Assembly: GCF_900496995.4 (NCBI RefSeq)
Contig: NC_044024.1
Span: 2,046,001 to 2,110,000, forward strand
Length of the DNA stretch: 64,000 nt
From: Aquila chrysaetos chrysaetos
Taxonomy: Eukaryota > Chordata > Aves > Accipitriformes > Accipitridae
Reading direction: 5' to 3'
Shown: positions 25,853-37,425 of the stretch, one piece after another
Numbering within the stretch: the first letter of the stretch is position 1
How the letters are laid out: each line of letters starts with the position of its first letter
Notes under the pieces: generated by a model
Seen by the model: the letters and a program-made list of their open reading frames with translations, nothing else
Database searches by the model: none
What the model was told of the DNA's origin: nothing
Made by a program: the position numbers and the translations under genes

Positions 25853-26330
25853 CAAGAAAGCCAGCTTAAAAGAATGAAGATATTTCATATGAAATCTGAA
25901 ACTGTTCTGTGATACTCAATTACCAACTCCGTTGTGGAAGATCCTGCGAGTTTATTCAGGGGAGTTTTGTGCCACTGGAAATCTGTCAATATATAGAAGA
26001 TAGAACTCTGTTTAAGACCGATGTGTTGGAAGCTGATGAGCGACCCAACTGGCATGACTACACCTACTGCTGTGCCACCCACGCCTGACCTAGCTGGACT
26101 AGAAAATTTACAGGAGGGAGTGACAAAGCTTTTGCTAGGAAATGGTGGAAACCTCCCAGGAGTTTTTCTTCTATTTTCCCACCTCCATGGCTCTATGATC
26201 AAGCCAAAGACAATCCCACATCCATACACTGACATTCGCTGTAGTGTCTTCTCTGCTAAAAACAGACAACACATACAAGAACCTGAAAATGGCCAGTAAC
26301 AATAAACGGCAGTTTTGGTCTCCGCACTCA
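25853..26330 (+). terminator. P2RY10: P2RY10 3' UTR with first poly(A) signal
   Basis: The first canonical AATAAA after the stop is at 26301-26306 and is followed within 20 bp by GTTTTGGTCT, a plausible downstream element. Later AATAAA copies at 27291-27296 and 27988-27993 could give longer transcripts. The choice cannot be settled without RNA data. Confidence 0.45.
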
Positions 26331-28749
26331 GGGCTGCAGACACGTGAAGGTTGGCAGCTTGCTTCAGGACGGCAATCCCGGCTTGCCGCTGCCCGCGCAT
26401 CCCACTGGTCACCATGCTTTCCTCTGCTTCATCTTTCCCGCACTCCCCCTCCCACAGTTCATTATTTCCCCCTCGCCCAGCCCTAAGTTTGCTCCTTAAT
26501 TGCTGACGCATCCCGTAACTTGCACCTACAGCTGGTGCAAGACCCTCTGTAAGACAAATTCTCCCAATGGCTCCTCAAACACTCCAGAGAGTGGGACCTG
26601 CCCTTGGTGCGAGTGACTTTCTTCCCCTCCAAGCTGCCCCCGTTGGCACGGCGGGGGGGGGGCATCAGCACAGGGCCTTTGCCTTTGGACCGCGAGGGGC
26701 AGGACCGCTGGGAGCGTGCCGCAGGCTGGGCGCAGCCGGACTCGGCATCGGCACGGGGGGATTTGACGATGCTGGTGCTGCTGTTCAGGTCCTCGCTCTC
26801 TTCTGCGTGTGGCTTCTTGGGCCCAGAGGTATCTGCGATGGATCTGCCCCACGAAACCTTGGCTCAACGGGTTCAGCTGACACATCTTTTTTAAAAGAGA
26901 GGTGTCCTTGCCAAGGTGTTTTCCCTTTATAATCGGCTATGAAGATATGAAAAGCAGTGACAAGAAAGGATGCCATTTACGCCTTATTTTAAATTAGTGA
27001 CAGCTCTTTGGCCAAGTTCACCCACTTTGTGTAACTTCATGGTATCCTTATGATACCTGGGGATTGTTTTGGCTGAACACAGGCACTGATTTATTGCCTT
27101 TGAAAACCTGTGTTTTTTCAAAAGCATTCTCAGTAAGCACCAGCATCTTACATGTTGCTACAAAAATAGAAGAAATACCAGAAACACTTGCTAAGTGTAT
27201 TTTAAATCTAACTACTCAATTCCATGTAATTACATTTTAACTCAGCCCAAAATTTTCTGCATATTATGTTTTCCTACTTGACTGTTTTACAATAAAATGG
27301 GAAAAAGCAAACAATAGCCAGGTTGAAATAACCATTGCACTGGAGTTCCTCTAAAAGGCAGCAAAGACATACTGATTAAATACAGTAAACTCTTGTAGTT
27401 CTTCTCCCATTTGTGAGATGATGATTATGGGCCACAGTACGATGAACTTGATCTTACATATAGATAAGTGAAAATACCAAAATATGCCTATCTGAAGGAA
27501 GTAACTGTCACAGAGAGAGTATTATTGCAGGCTTCTCTAGTTTTCCGGTGAGAAAGCTGCAGAGTAGGCAAACAGTCCATCTCCCACTGAAGTCAATGGA
27601 AATGTTTTCTCAGATTAAACTGGCAGTTCATTATGCCAATGATATACATACATGTTTACACACTGCAAGTTGTCCCTTTAAAAATGTGAGCAGAGGTTGA
27701 TGCTCAGGTACACAGTTAAGCACGCGTAATGATTTTTTTTGTCAATTTAGCAGTTTTCTCATAAGCTAGACACTGTATAATATTGTCAGCGAAGGAGACT
27801 TTAGTTTCAATGGTTATTTTGAGGATTTTTATGGACCTTGACCAGCTAGCATGTGACTGGGAGCTGTTTACAGGGATTTCTTTCTAATACAACTCTTCAT
27901 TTTTCAGGTGAAAACAAGTTGAAGGCACTGTTATGGTAACTATGTAGCTTGTCCTACATTTTTCTTTCAAAAAACTGATGCTTAAAAAATAAACGCATTT
28001 TTGCAAACATAAGCTGAGTTTTATAGTTAACACTTATACCTAGAAAACTGAATGGGATCAGCTCCTCCTTGAATCAAAGAGTTCAAATGATGGAGTACAT
28101 TGACTTTTATTATTCTTAAACAGATTGCTTGCTTGTCTACAGAAAGTCTAATATGACTGGTGTTTATTTGTTGTTTGTTTTTTTTTTAAACTAAAACACT
28201 TATATTAGATTTAGAGGTATTTTGGGGAGAGAGAGGTCCTCCGTGGGAATAGCTGTGCTGCAGGTTGTGTGTGACGAGTGACTGCTATCGTCCTTACATG
28301 CAGGCAGGACCGCAGAAACCATCTCTCTGTATCTCATCCAACAATCATTTTGCAGATCCAAATCTATTCGGCTTAAAAAAGCACTCACCATTTACAAGAA
28401 GACTGGTAAAGCAGAAATTGGTAACTATAGTCCCCTACATACTGAAAGTTATAATGTGGACCTGGCAGGGGAATACCTGCTCCAGCATCTGAATGTCCGA
28501 AGAGTGATGGTGGCTCTCCCAACCTTAACATTAACGATTAATTTGGTGGATGCCTGAGAGATAACATTCCCCGTCACTGTGACGGCATCCCCAAGCACCT
28601 CGGCTGCTCACGCTCTCCCCCCGTCTTCTTGCCTCACTCGCCCTCTGAACTCCCTTAGGCTCCCCGAAACTGTCCTTTTTCTATACTGCAGCCCCAGCCT
28701 GTGAGGAAAAGTCACACGCTCAACACTTTCAGCCTTTCAAGTCAAATCA

Positions 28750-28800
28750 CTATGACGTGCAGAAAGTTAGACAGCTTGGTCTAATGGTCTCTTCTGGCAT
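28750..28800 (+). mobile_element. Possible ancient CR1 3' end
   Basis: The string AGCTTGGTCTAATGGTCTCT followed by TCTGGC resembles the end of old reptile-type CR1 copies (the ATGGTCCCTTCTGGCCTT pattern). It abuts the LTR fragment, which may have inserted into it. Only about 30 bp match, so this is tentative. Confidence 0.3.
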
Positions 28801-28809
28801 GTGGGAAAG

Positions 28810-28884
28810 CATACTGGTTTTGGCTGGGATAGAGTTAAATTGGCTGTGTGGTGCTTAGTTGCCGGATGGGGTTAAACCATGACA
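28810..28884 (+). mobile_element. Internally deleted endogenous-retrovirus solo LTR
   Basis: The 75-bp element joins the two ends of a familiar avian ERV LTR. Its 5' part contains ACTGGTTTTGGCTGGGATAG and its 3' part TGTGGTGCTTAGTTGC, then GGGGTTAAACCATGACA. The several hundred bases normally between them are missing, as are all viral genes. The flanks GAAAG (28805-28809) and CAAAG (28885-28889) match at 4 of 5 positions and may be the target-site duplication. The terminal TG appears mutated to CA. The family match is from memory of avian LTR sequences. Confidence 0.6.
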
Positions 28885-31800
28885 CAAAGTTCGCCGAGAT
28901 GGTCATGATGGTGAGCTAGCCTAGAGAGCAACAATTCAAAGTAAAAAAAAGAGATCAAGGAAAACTTGGAATTTTCTGAAAGCACGTAGAAAGTCAAAGA
29001 CCATCAGTTTGGCCTCCACAAACCCACAGGTGAAACTCAAAGCCTTTAGTTCAAGTCCTCCAAAACCTCAGCAGTGTGTGTCGGGAGAAGAACAGATGAA
29101 TCCAGCGTTACTGCCGAGGTGAACAGTATTTCGGCTGCCTTCATGGCTGGGAGGTGCTGGATCCGACACAAGACCTGGGGCTGCAGGTGTTGGCTTTGCC
29201 TGCCAGCACTCTCACACTTTCAAAGGCACAACGTGCCCAGCTCCAGTTCCTGTAATTCACCCCGTTTCCTGTGACCATAAAAGATGTTTATTATTTTGAC
29301 AAGAGGAAATATAATTTCATGATACTGCTCCTGAATTATCTCTTGTGCTGGTCCCACTGCCCAGACTCACCAGCTATAAAAAGAAGACATCTTCAACCTT
29401 CTTGGGCAGACACAAAAAAAGGTCTTTCAAGAGAGATGCCATAGAAAGGCAGAAGTTAACCAAGTCAAGAGGCTGGGTACAGCTATGCTGGTTTGTGAAG
29501 GATGGATCTGAAGGGCTCCACTGGCACCTGGTGCTGGAGTCACCCTGCGTCAAGCTTCACCCCGATGGGAACTGCTCAGGGTGGAAACATGGTGAGGTCT
29601 CCAAGCCACCTACACTGACGGCAGTGCACGTCCCCTGACGGCACGGCCCTGGGCAAAACCACGGCGTGACATATTCTTGTCTAGCACGAGCCATTCACCT
29701 GTTAGCAAAAGAAAAGGTGTTTCTTTGCAGTGCCAGCAAAAAAACATCCCATCTTAACTGGTATCAGAGGTCTGGTAATTCCTCTCCTGCTTGAGAAAGG
29801 GCTCTCCCGCGCTTGACAGCGAACGCATTTGGAAAGAAACCCCATGGGATTTAATGTCTTTCTGCAGCCTCAGGTTCTGAGCTGCAGGATCTTGCAAGTA
29901 CCTCAGCTTCATTTTCTTTCCTTAAATGAAATTACCAGCTCTCTATGCAGAGAAAAAACAAAATATGCTGTAAATGCAGGATAACAGCTCAACAATTAGG
30001 AGACAGCTCAAAAATATGAAAACCCTTCATTGCATTTAACAGATTTCAGGGCTATGACTGGTGCATTTTGACCAAAAATGCTGGGTCTATGGATTACACA
30101 AGGGCTTAGCCTGAAAAGGTAGGGACTGACCGACAATTATTTGCTGTAAAAATAAATCAAAGCTTCCTGAAAACGCTGTCCCTGTAGAGACCACTGTGCA
30201 GTGGCAAGAGGGACTATGTGCCGCCGGGCACCAGGGACTCTCCCAGCCCCACGGGCCGTGCACCGACGGCTCCGGTCAAGCCACAGCAAGTCTCTGCACA
30301 AGGGTGAGTTGCTTTGTGTGAATAAGGCCGCCTCCTCCTGAATGGCCCACTGTTTTTCATACATCCTTCAGGTGCATCCTGTCAGATATTTCTAAATGCT
30401 GAGCGCTTAAAGAGATGCTGATCATATACATTTGGCCTTCTGCCCACAGGATACCAGGCTAAAGGTGAAGGTGACCTTTATCTGGAGGCCTTAGATAAAG
30501 TCTCACAGTTATTTAAAAATTCCTTTGTGTCATCTGCCTTTGAAAGTATAACATTGCATAGAGTAAAATGCACGTTTAATAGCCGTAACGAGCCAGAAGA
30601 GCAGAAATGCTAAACAAAAATATACACGCCATTGAAAGAAGAACGGAGAGGTTGATTAATATATGTTAAAGGAAGAGGCTTGAGGCTTGTCAATCCACCA
30701 GCCTTTCATGACCAGGAAGGTTGTGAACTTCTGCAAAAGTGTTCTAAAATGCCGATGAGCAGAGGAAGGACTTGAGATGGTTATGAACCCCGAGGTGCGA
30801 GTCTGACCCTCGCTATGGTCTGACATCCACTGACCTCTCCTTCCCCAGCAGCCCTGCTATAAACACGTACCTAAAAATAAGGCTCAGAGATGGCTGGATA
30901 CGGCGCTGGGTATGTGCTGTGGACACAGAAGTAGGATGTCCTAGGGAGGATATCCTGATAAAACAGCCACTTCACTTTGGGGTAAACCTTTACCCTCTGG
31001 AGAGGGATGGGGAGCAGCACCAGCATCCCTTCTGCAAATTTGTGAATGTTTTGCAAATACATCAGCACTGTTCTTTCTTCCAAGGATCAGCATCAGCTGC
31101 TGAAAAAGTTGCACAAGAAGAAAACCTGGAATGATAAGCAGCTCTCACCTTCCAAATCACTTTGCTCTCAGCTGAGATGAGAAGCATGGGGCTTCACAGG
31201 CACTTATTTGCTAGCAGGCTATGTTTACGTGATGGATAAGCAAGCGGTAATGAAGAAGCCCATAGATATGTCTTTAAAGGCTGGTATATAAACTGTATAT
31301 AAACTGGTCTTGCCTTTGCCTTCAGGAGGATGTTGACTAACAGATTTGAGTAACTGCATCTCCACTGACCACAGGACACTTCAGGTCAAGGATCCTCTTC
31401 TCCATTCTCTACGCTACTGTGGTGAAGCACCCCTTCACGGCACAGGGTGCACTCGAGTCCCGTGGTCAGCATCGCTGCCAGCATGGAGAAACCCTGGCAA
31501 TTGCCCAGCCGGTGGGCTCAGCTGCTGTGGGGAAAGATGCACACTTGATCCCAGACCCTGAGCTGGTGACTTACTCTACAATTAAAGGTTATAATAACTT
31601 CCTTCTTTCATTTCTCTTCCACAGTTATGTTTCTGTTAATATGGCAGGGTCATAGGACCAATTACAGAAAATAGATGAGTAGAGCAACAATAGTTCTATT
31701 TATACATTACCTACAGTAGCAAAGGGAAAGATGCCAACAGCCATATTCTCTTCACAAGCCCTGGGCCACAAGATGTGACACTGTATATCAGGTAAAACTG

Positions 31801-33079
31801 TTCAGCTGGAAATGAGGCAGCTCATAATAAGTTACACTACAATATATGCCTGCCAGTTTTCAGCAGTTCAGAAAGAAGGTGGTCATGCTTAGCAAGCACT
31901 AAAAGAACAAAAAATTATATATATGTGTGCATATATACATATGCAAAGGAATTAAAGGAGACAAAAAGAAAAAAAAAGAAATTGGGAACGATGCACATTA
32001 TGGGTTTTTTTTAAACAATAGTATTTTGGGAAAATCTCCACCTTAAACCATCATATTATTTCAGAAATAAAGTCCAAAGCCTTAGCTTTAGCCTATAGCC
32101 TTGATAGTCTGAGGCTAACCAAGCTCCCAAGAAAATGAAGGAAAATTACTACCTTCCAATAGCTTACACTGGCAGTTTTCAGTTTTCCTTTAGCAAGCAC
32201 TTAGTGGAAGAGTTTTGCTTCTGTATTTTATAGTTTTTAGCAAGCAAATGGCAAGTGACTGTGGATAAAAGCAGAAGCAGCTCAACTGAAGGACGGTGTC
32301 ACCTAACACAACTTCTGTGCAGAAAGAAGGAAAGAAATCCGCATCCAAGGTCTCCATTGCGTGGCAGTTAGATCTAACGACGTCATTGCCTTCCCAGTTG
32401 TTTTAATGTCATTAGCTGTACATATTTTGTGTGGTGAAGAGAAACAAAATACAGGATTTCCTGCTCTGCAGCCACTGTACTGGGCTGCAGATGCCGGCAG
32501 GATTCCAGCTCTCCGAGAACATGTGGAAGTTTAACGAGGAGTCGCTGGGACTGGGATTGCTGCGAAAATCCGTAGGAAATAAAAGCAGAAAGCTCACTCC
32601 TCCTGCTCTCTAGCATGGATGTCACCCCCCCGAAGGATGGGAGTCATAGGAAGGTAAGCTTGATTTCTGCTGCGTGTTTTCTTCAGTAGATTGAAGCTAT
32701 CGCAGTTCTGAGCAGTGTTATCACTTTTTTTTTTTTAGTTGTTCTTCAAGAGATTTTATCAGGCAGAAGCTGGTGCACATCCTCAGCAGTTTCTGACTGT
32801 GCCCACGTATTTCTGTCTCGCTCAGCTCCGAGGGGCGGGTGAGCAGAGCTCTGTGCATCCGAGCAGGCTGCTGTGTGCGGCAGTACGCGGGGAAAGCCTG
32901 TTTTACCCTAAATACTTCAATTTTGCCGTGACTGACAGAAGCTGCCATAACTGACCAGCTCTGTTTACAGGTTTCCTCTTAGTGCCTAGATTAAACAACC
33001 ACAATTATTGCTTAAAACACAAGTGCCAGAAAGCCCCCGCTACTTCAGATCAGGAGCTTACTTCAAGCTAAAAGTGGAT

Positions 33080-33082
<3 letters not shown>

Positions 33083-33115
<33 letters not shown>

Positions 33116-33128
33116 TTTTTTTTTTTTT
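33083..33128. repeat. T30 and T13 runs
   Basis: A run of 30 T (33083-33112), then AGA, then 13 T, ending in CCTAG. It formally resembles an extreme pyrimidine tract with an acceptor AG at the end. Without a known downstream exon it is best treated as low-complexity sequence. Confidence 0.85.
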
Positions 33129-34797
33129 CCTAGACTGCTTTTCCCGCCAGCATCCCAGGCTTGAGCAGGGTTGAAGGGAGGCAGCTCTGCCCCAGGCCCC
33201 CAGCTCCGGGGCTCCCAAAGCCGGGGGCTCTCCCCAGCGGCGCCTGGAGCACAGCTTTAGCCTGGTTTGTCCAGCCAACCCATGGAAAAGATGAGGGCGA
33301 GTTTGCCAGTGAATCTGGGAGTAGTAAATGCAATACCGCAGCAATGTAGGGCTGGGTGGGGTGCACAGTGATTCAGAGTAGCCGGGCGATTTCCAATAAC
33401 GACAGCCACATACGCCTCCAGGAACAGATACTGCTAACATACTCAGAAAAAGAAACGCGTGTGTTTTAATAGCTGCCTTAACCTCCTAATTAATTGTAAA
33501 GTTACTTGATGTTTAATGAATTGCAGCGTTACATCCACAACCAGTGGTCTTACTCCTTTGGCAGTGACACTGGTCACCCCTCTGTAATTTCAAGTAAGTA
33601 ACTGGGTAAAACTCAGCTTTGTCACTTAAAGTGCCCCCCCCACCCGCTGCTGCCCGTGTATAAATCCATGCGTAGATGAAATAGGAAAACAATCAAGGAA
33701 TGGCAGGCAGTGTTTCGTACAAGCTTTATAAAGTCGCTGAACAAAGCCCACAGGAGCATCTCTGCCCTGACACCAGCAGCAAAACATGGGGGGAGCTGGA
33801 GGGGCTTGGGGCAAGGCGCAGACGGGAGGGAAGGCGAAAACTGAAAAACAATAATAAATAAAAAATTTGACCCTTTCAGGAAGCGTTGTAGGGAATGAGC
33901 ACTGGCCTGAACCCAGACCAGCGGGGGCTCGGCAGGGAGCTCCCTGCTGCTTTCTTGCCAGGTGCCCTGACAAGCGCTGTCACCTCAAAACCAAAAGTGT
34001 CAGGTACCAGGAGTGACATCTGGCCCTCCCACTGAGAAATAGGGACTCCTAGGGAGAGCCAAAAAGTGGAGAAAACTGGCAAGGAGGCTCCCCAGGGTCA
34101 CGCCTGCAGGGACAAGGTTTAGGATTTGGGCTGAGACGCGTGGCAGGGAGGAGAGGACGGGAGAGGGATACCGGGCACTCTATAATCCTTTTCACAAACC
34201 CAGACCAGCAAGTGCCACTGCTGTCGCTGGAAGGCTGTGACAAGAGCTGGGAATAGCCACATTCCCCATGCTCCCTGGCAGTTTTCTCTCCCCATTTTTT
34301 GCAGAGATGTGAAGACAAGGTGCCCTGCCACGGCTTTTCCAGGGTTGAACAGACTCAGTGCCAAGGGCACCGGCCAAGCACGAGCCCCTCATGGGTTTTC
34401 AGGCAGGTGAGGTGCACACGGGGATGCTGTGGGGACCAAAGTGTTTCATCTCCCACTGTCCCCTCGTGACAGACGTCCCCATTCCCCTGCCTTGTCCCAG
34501 CTTGGTGGAAAAGTCAGAAACGTCCGACCCAGGGCTGCTGGCTCAAGCCCGGTCAGCAGCCAAAAGGTGCACTAGCCCAGCAGCCTGCCTGCAGCCGGGG
34601 TTTCACTTCAGCCTTGCTTTTTTTTTGCAGCTAAACCGTGGAGAAATAAGCAAATGGGAAAAGGCAGTTTGGCAAGGGCTCAGTTCAGAAAGCAGCGCGT
34701 AAGCACCACACGTGCACAGAAATGGGGGTAAATGCACTGACCCTTCCTTCTCGCATCAGAGGTGTGGGCAGCCAGCCAAGAGGCTGCTGGCTCTATT

Positions 34798-34850
34798 TTA
34801 TATATATAACTGTATATATATGCACTATATATGTGTATATAAATATATAA
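34798..34850. repeat. TA-rich microsatellite
   Basis: Alternating TA with short interruptions (TATATATATAACTGTATATA and similar). Likely length-polymorphic. Confidence 0.85.
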
Positions 34851-36103
34851 CCTTCCTCCTGAATCTGAAAACGTGGCAACCCCTCTGAAGAGCTGCCTAG
34901 GTGAGGAAGAACAGGGCAGAGGAGCCTTCACCCTGTGCCTCAAAGCAATGCTGGGCTCTGCGCAGAAATCCAGTCCCCGCTGCAAGTGATTAGCTTTTAG
35001 AAATCCATCCCTGTGGCAAACGCCAAGCTCAGGACTGTGGGAAACAGCACCACTGGCTGTTTTTTAATTAAATACCACTGTTGAAGGGCTCGGTGGCAAC
35101 AGCAAGAGGTGCTCGGGGCTCTGCCAGATCAGGCTCTGGTCTCCTGGAAGGGAAAAGCAGGCTGCCTGACACCTTGCAGGCAGCTACAGGCTCTATTTCC
35201 AAGGGGAAAAATGCACTGTTTTGTTGCAGATGATGCTACAGGCCCTTGGTTTGTAACCTGCTGCTGCTGAATTGCCTCTTCCCGAAAGAACAGACCGTTT
35301 CCTCATGGGCTCTGCTCGCGAATGGCAAAATCCATCACCTCTCCGGAGAGCTGCACGAGTACCTGTGAACTCCCCATGACCCACTAATATCCTCAGCGCT
35401 GGCTGGATGAGGTGAAATGGGTAAATGGATGAAAAGGATTTCTACTCTAACTAAAAGACAGATGTATTCATCTTCTTTCATGTCCCGAACTGTTGCTGGA
35501 GGATAATTTCTGTTGCTACAACACAATGCCTGCACAATGTGCCATGAGTGCTGGAATTGAGTTAGCAGGACCGGCAGAGCAACTGGCATGTGTTCGGCCA
35601 GCTATTAGTTTATAAAACCAGCCTTAAATCTGGAGCCAGAGCTCTGATAGATCTGTCTGCACCTCTCCCACTGGCCTCTGCTCAGGTCGGCTGCCTGCCA
35701 GCACCATCGTTTGCTGATGCTAATTATTGCCCTCACTGATGATTCGCATTGGATCTTTACATAGATCCGAAAAGACAGTGTCTAGATCCATTTAAAGTCC
35801 CTATTTATTTACAGTCTCACTGAAATTGCTTGTAGACATATCAGAGAGCACCAATTTGATGGGAGTTTGACAGAAAACTATATGCAAAAGTGATTCTGAA
35901 AAACCCCAGGGAGCTGAAGAAGCTCTCTGGCATTAGCAATAAAGAGATTAATGCTACAGAGCTCAACTGAAATGTCACTGTAATTGTGGCATCGCCTTAG
36001 GGGGTGGCAGAGTATGAAATCCTGCAGAGCACATCTGACAGGAGCTGTGTGGAAGATGCCCAGGATCACTGCCTGTAAGCAGGGTCTGGCTCTGCACCCT
36101 TCC

Positions 36104-36160
36104 CAACACACACACACACCATCTCGCACATACACCTGCACACACACACACTGTACGCAC
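36104..36160. repeat. CA-rich microsatellite
   Basis: Two CA runs separated by imperfect sequence, about 100 bp upstream of the acceptor of the P2RY10-like coding exon. The overlapping open frames are cysteine/valine-rich artefacts of the repeat. Confidence 0.8.
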
Positions 36161-36243
36161 ACTTAGACAGAACTTACTCTTCTGTACTGAAGTGCATTTA
36201 CTCCATGTGGGGAAATACTGGAGAGTTTTTGGCTTTACAGCAT

Positions 36244-36262
36244 CTGTTCTTACTCCCTACAG
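36244..36262 (+). other. Splice acceptor of the P2RY10-like coding exon
   Basis: TGTTCTTACTCCCTACAG ends at 36262, 50 bases before the start codon. It occupies the position equivalent to the P2RY10 acceptor (which ends in TTCTCTACAG), as expected if the two genes arose by duplication of an exon with its intron edge. The upstream partner exon was not identified. Confidence 0.6.
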
Positions 36263-36289
36263 AAACCCTCCACCCACCTTAATCACCCC

Positions 36290-36487
36290 ATGAGCAAAGA
36301 GACTCAGGTGAGATGGAGAGCAACGTGTCCTCCGGGAACTGTACCGATCCCCAGATGTCCTTCCAGTCCACCCTGTACGCAACCACGTACACCATCATAT
36401 TCATCCCCGGCCTCCTGGCAAACAGCGCTGCCTTATGGGTCTTGTGTCGCGTCATCAGCAAGAAGAGCAAAGCCGTCATCTTCATGA
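36290..36487 (+). CDS. Out-of-frame upstream ORF overlapping the receptor start
   Basis: ATG at 36290 opens a 65-codon frame that runs across the receptor start at 36313 in another frame. If the exon begins at 36263 this is the first ATG of the exon. Its context is weak (C at -3), while the receptor ATG has G at both -3 and +4, so leaky scanning would still allow receptor synthesis. The peptide has no recognisable domain and is mostly a shadow of the receptor sequence. The likely role, if any, is lowering translation of the receptor. Confidence 0.35.
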   Translation: MSKETQVRWRATCPPGTVPIPRCPSSPPCTQPRTPSYSSPASWQTALPYGSCVASSARRAKPSSS

Positions 36488-37425
36488 TCAACCTGGCCGT
36501 GGCCGACCTGGCTCACGTCCTCTCGCTGCCCCTACGGATGTATTACTACATAAACCACACGTGGCCGTTTGGAAGTTTTCTTTGCCAGGTTTGCTTCTAC
36601 CTGAAGTACCTCAACATGTATGCCAGCATTTGCTTCCTCACCTGCATCAGCATCCAGCGGTACCTCTTCCTCCTCCATCCCTTCAAAGCCAAGGACTGGA
36701 AGCAGCGGTACGACGCAGCCATCAGCGCTGCCGTCTGGCTCTTCGTCGGGGCAGCGTGCCTACCCCTGCTCATAGTGAGGAGCCCAGCCTTGTCCAACAG
36801 CACAAACACGTGCTTCTCAGACCTGGGGGTGAAGCAGCTGAGCCCAGGAGCCTCCATTGCGCTGGTGACGGTAGCGGAGCTGTTTGGGTTTGTCATCCCC
36901 TTCGGCATCATCGCCTGCTGCACTTGGAAGATGTGGCAGTCGCTGCGGGAGTGTCCAACGCAGCTGCAAAACACTAGCGAGAAGCAGAAGGCTTTGCGCA
37001 TGGTCTTGATGTGCGCGGCCGTCTTCTTCATCTGCTTCACCCCCTACCACATCAACTTCCCGTTCTTCATGATGGTGATAGAGAACATCATCCAGGACTG
37101 TGCCGTTCACAGGAGCACGCTCCGCTTCCACCCCATCTCCCTCTGCCTGGCGAGCCTCAACTGCTGCCTGGATCCGGTCCTCTACTACTTCATGACCTCC
37201 GAGTTCCAGGACCAGCTGCTGCACCACAGCTGTGCTGCCCTGCGGGCTTGGTTCACACGCCGCGGGAGCAGCCTCTCCATCACCGAAACTGGCCACGACA
37301 TTCGTATGAAGAGAAATCTTCCGCGCTTTAAGTTTTGGTCTCTTCCCAAGTTCTTCGGCCGAATAAACAGCATGGAAATCCCCCCCATGCCACCCGACGA
37401 GCTTCTGCTGGAGTCCATCTCTTGA
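36313..37425 (+). CDS. P2RY10-like receptor (P2ry10b/LPS2L type)
   Basis: An intact 370-residue class A GPCR, the tandem paralogue of P2RY10. It is probably the counterpart of mouse P2ry10b (LPS2L), whose human equivalent P2RY10BP is a pseudogene; orthology is inferred from position and similarity. N-glycosylation sites are N4, N9, N81 and N162. The C91-C167 disulfide pair is present. TM3 ends I-Q-R-Y (114-117) instead of DRY. CFTPYH (241-246) and DPVLY (287-291) are present, and R75 and R156 match the putative ligand-binding arginines. The tail from residue 300 runs about 70 residues, some 40 longer than in P2RY10, with a basic/aromatic segment (332-350) and an acidic end (PPDELLLES, 360-368). 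GC-rich third codon positions keep several shadow frames open. The start has a strong Kozak context. Confidence 0.93.
   Translation: MESNVSSGNCTDPQMSFQSTLYATTYTIIFIPGLLANSAALWVLCRVISKKSKAVIFMINLAVADLAHVLSLPLRMYYYINHTWPFGSFLCQVCFYLKYLNMYASICFLTCISIQRYLFLLHPFKAKDWKQRYDAAISAAVWLFVGAACLPLLIVRSPALSNSTNTCFSDLGVKQLSPGASIALVTVAELFGFVIPFGIIACCTWKMWQSLRECPTQLQNTSEKQKALRMVLMCAAVFFICFTPYHINFPFFMMVIENIIQDCAVHRSTLRFHPISLCLASLNCCLDPVLYYFMTSEFQDQLLHHSCAALRAWFTRRGSSLSITETGHDIRMKRNLPRFKFWSLPKFFGRINSMEIPPMPPDELLLESIS

Larger units (their letters stand above)
26331..36243. other. Region between P2RY10 and its paralogue
   Basis: About 10 kb without a recognised coding gene. It holds further possible P2RY10 poly(A) sites (27.3 and 28.0 kb), an ancient CR1-like end and a deleted LTR (28.75-28.88 kb), long T runs (33083-33128), a TA microsatellite (34798-34850) and a CA microsatellite (36104-36160). 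Donor-like sequences at 32654 (GGAAG|GTAAGC) and 33592 (TTTCAA|GTAAGT) could mark a 5' non-coding exon of the downstream gene, but nothing else supports them. GC-rich 26.6-26.85 kb carries overlapping open frames on both strands without family motifs. Confidence 0.5.
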
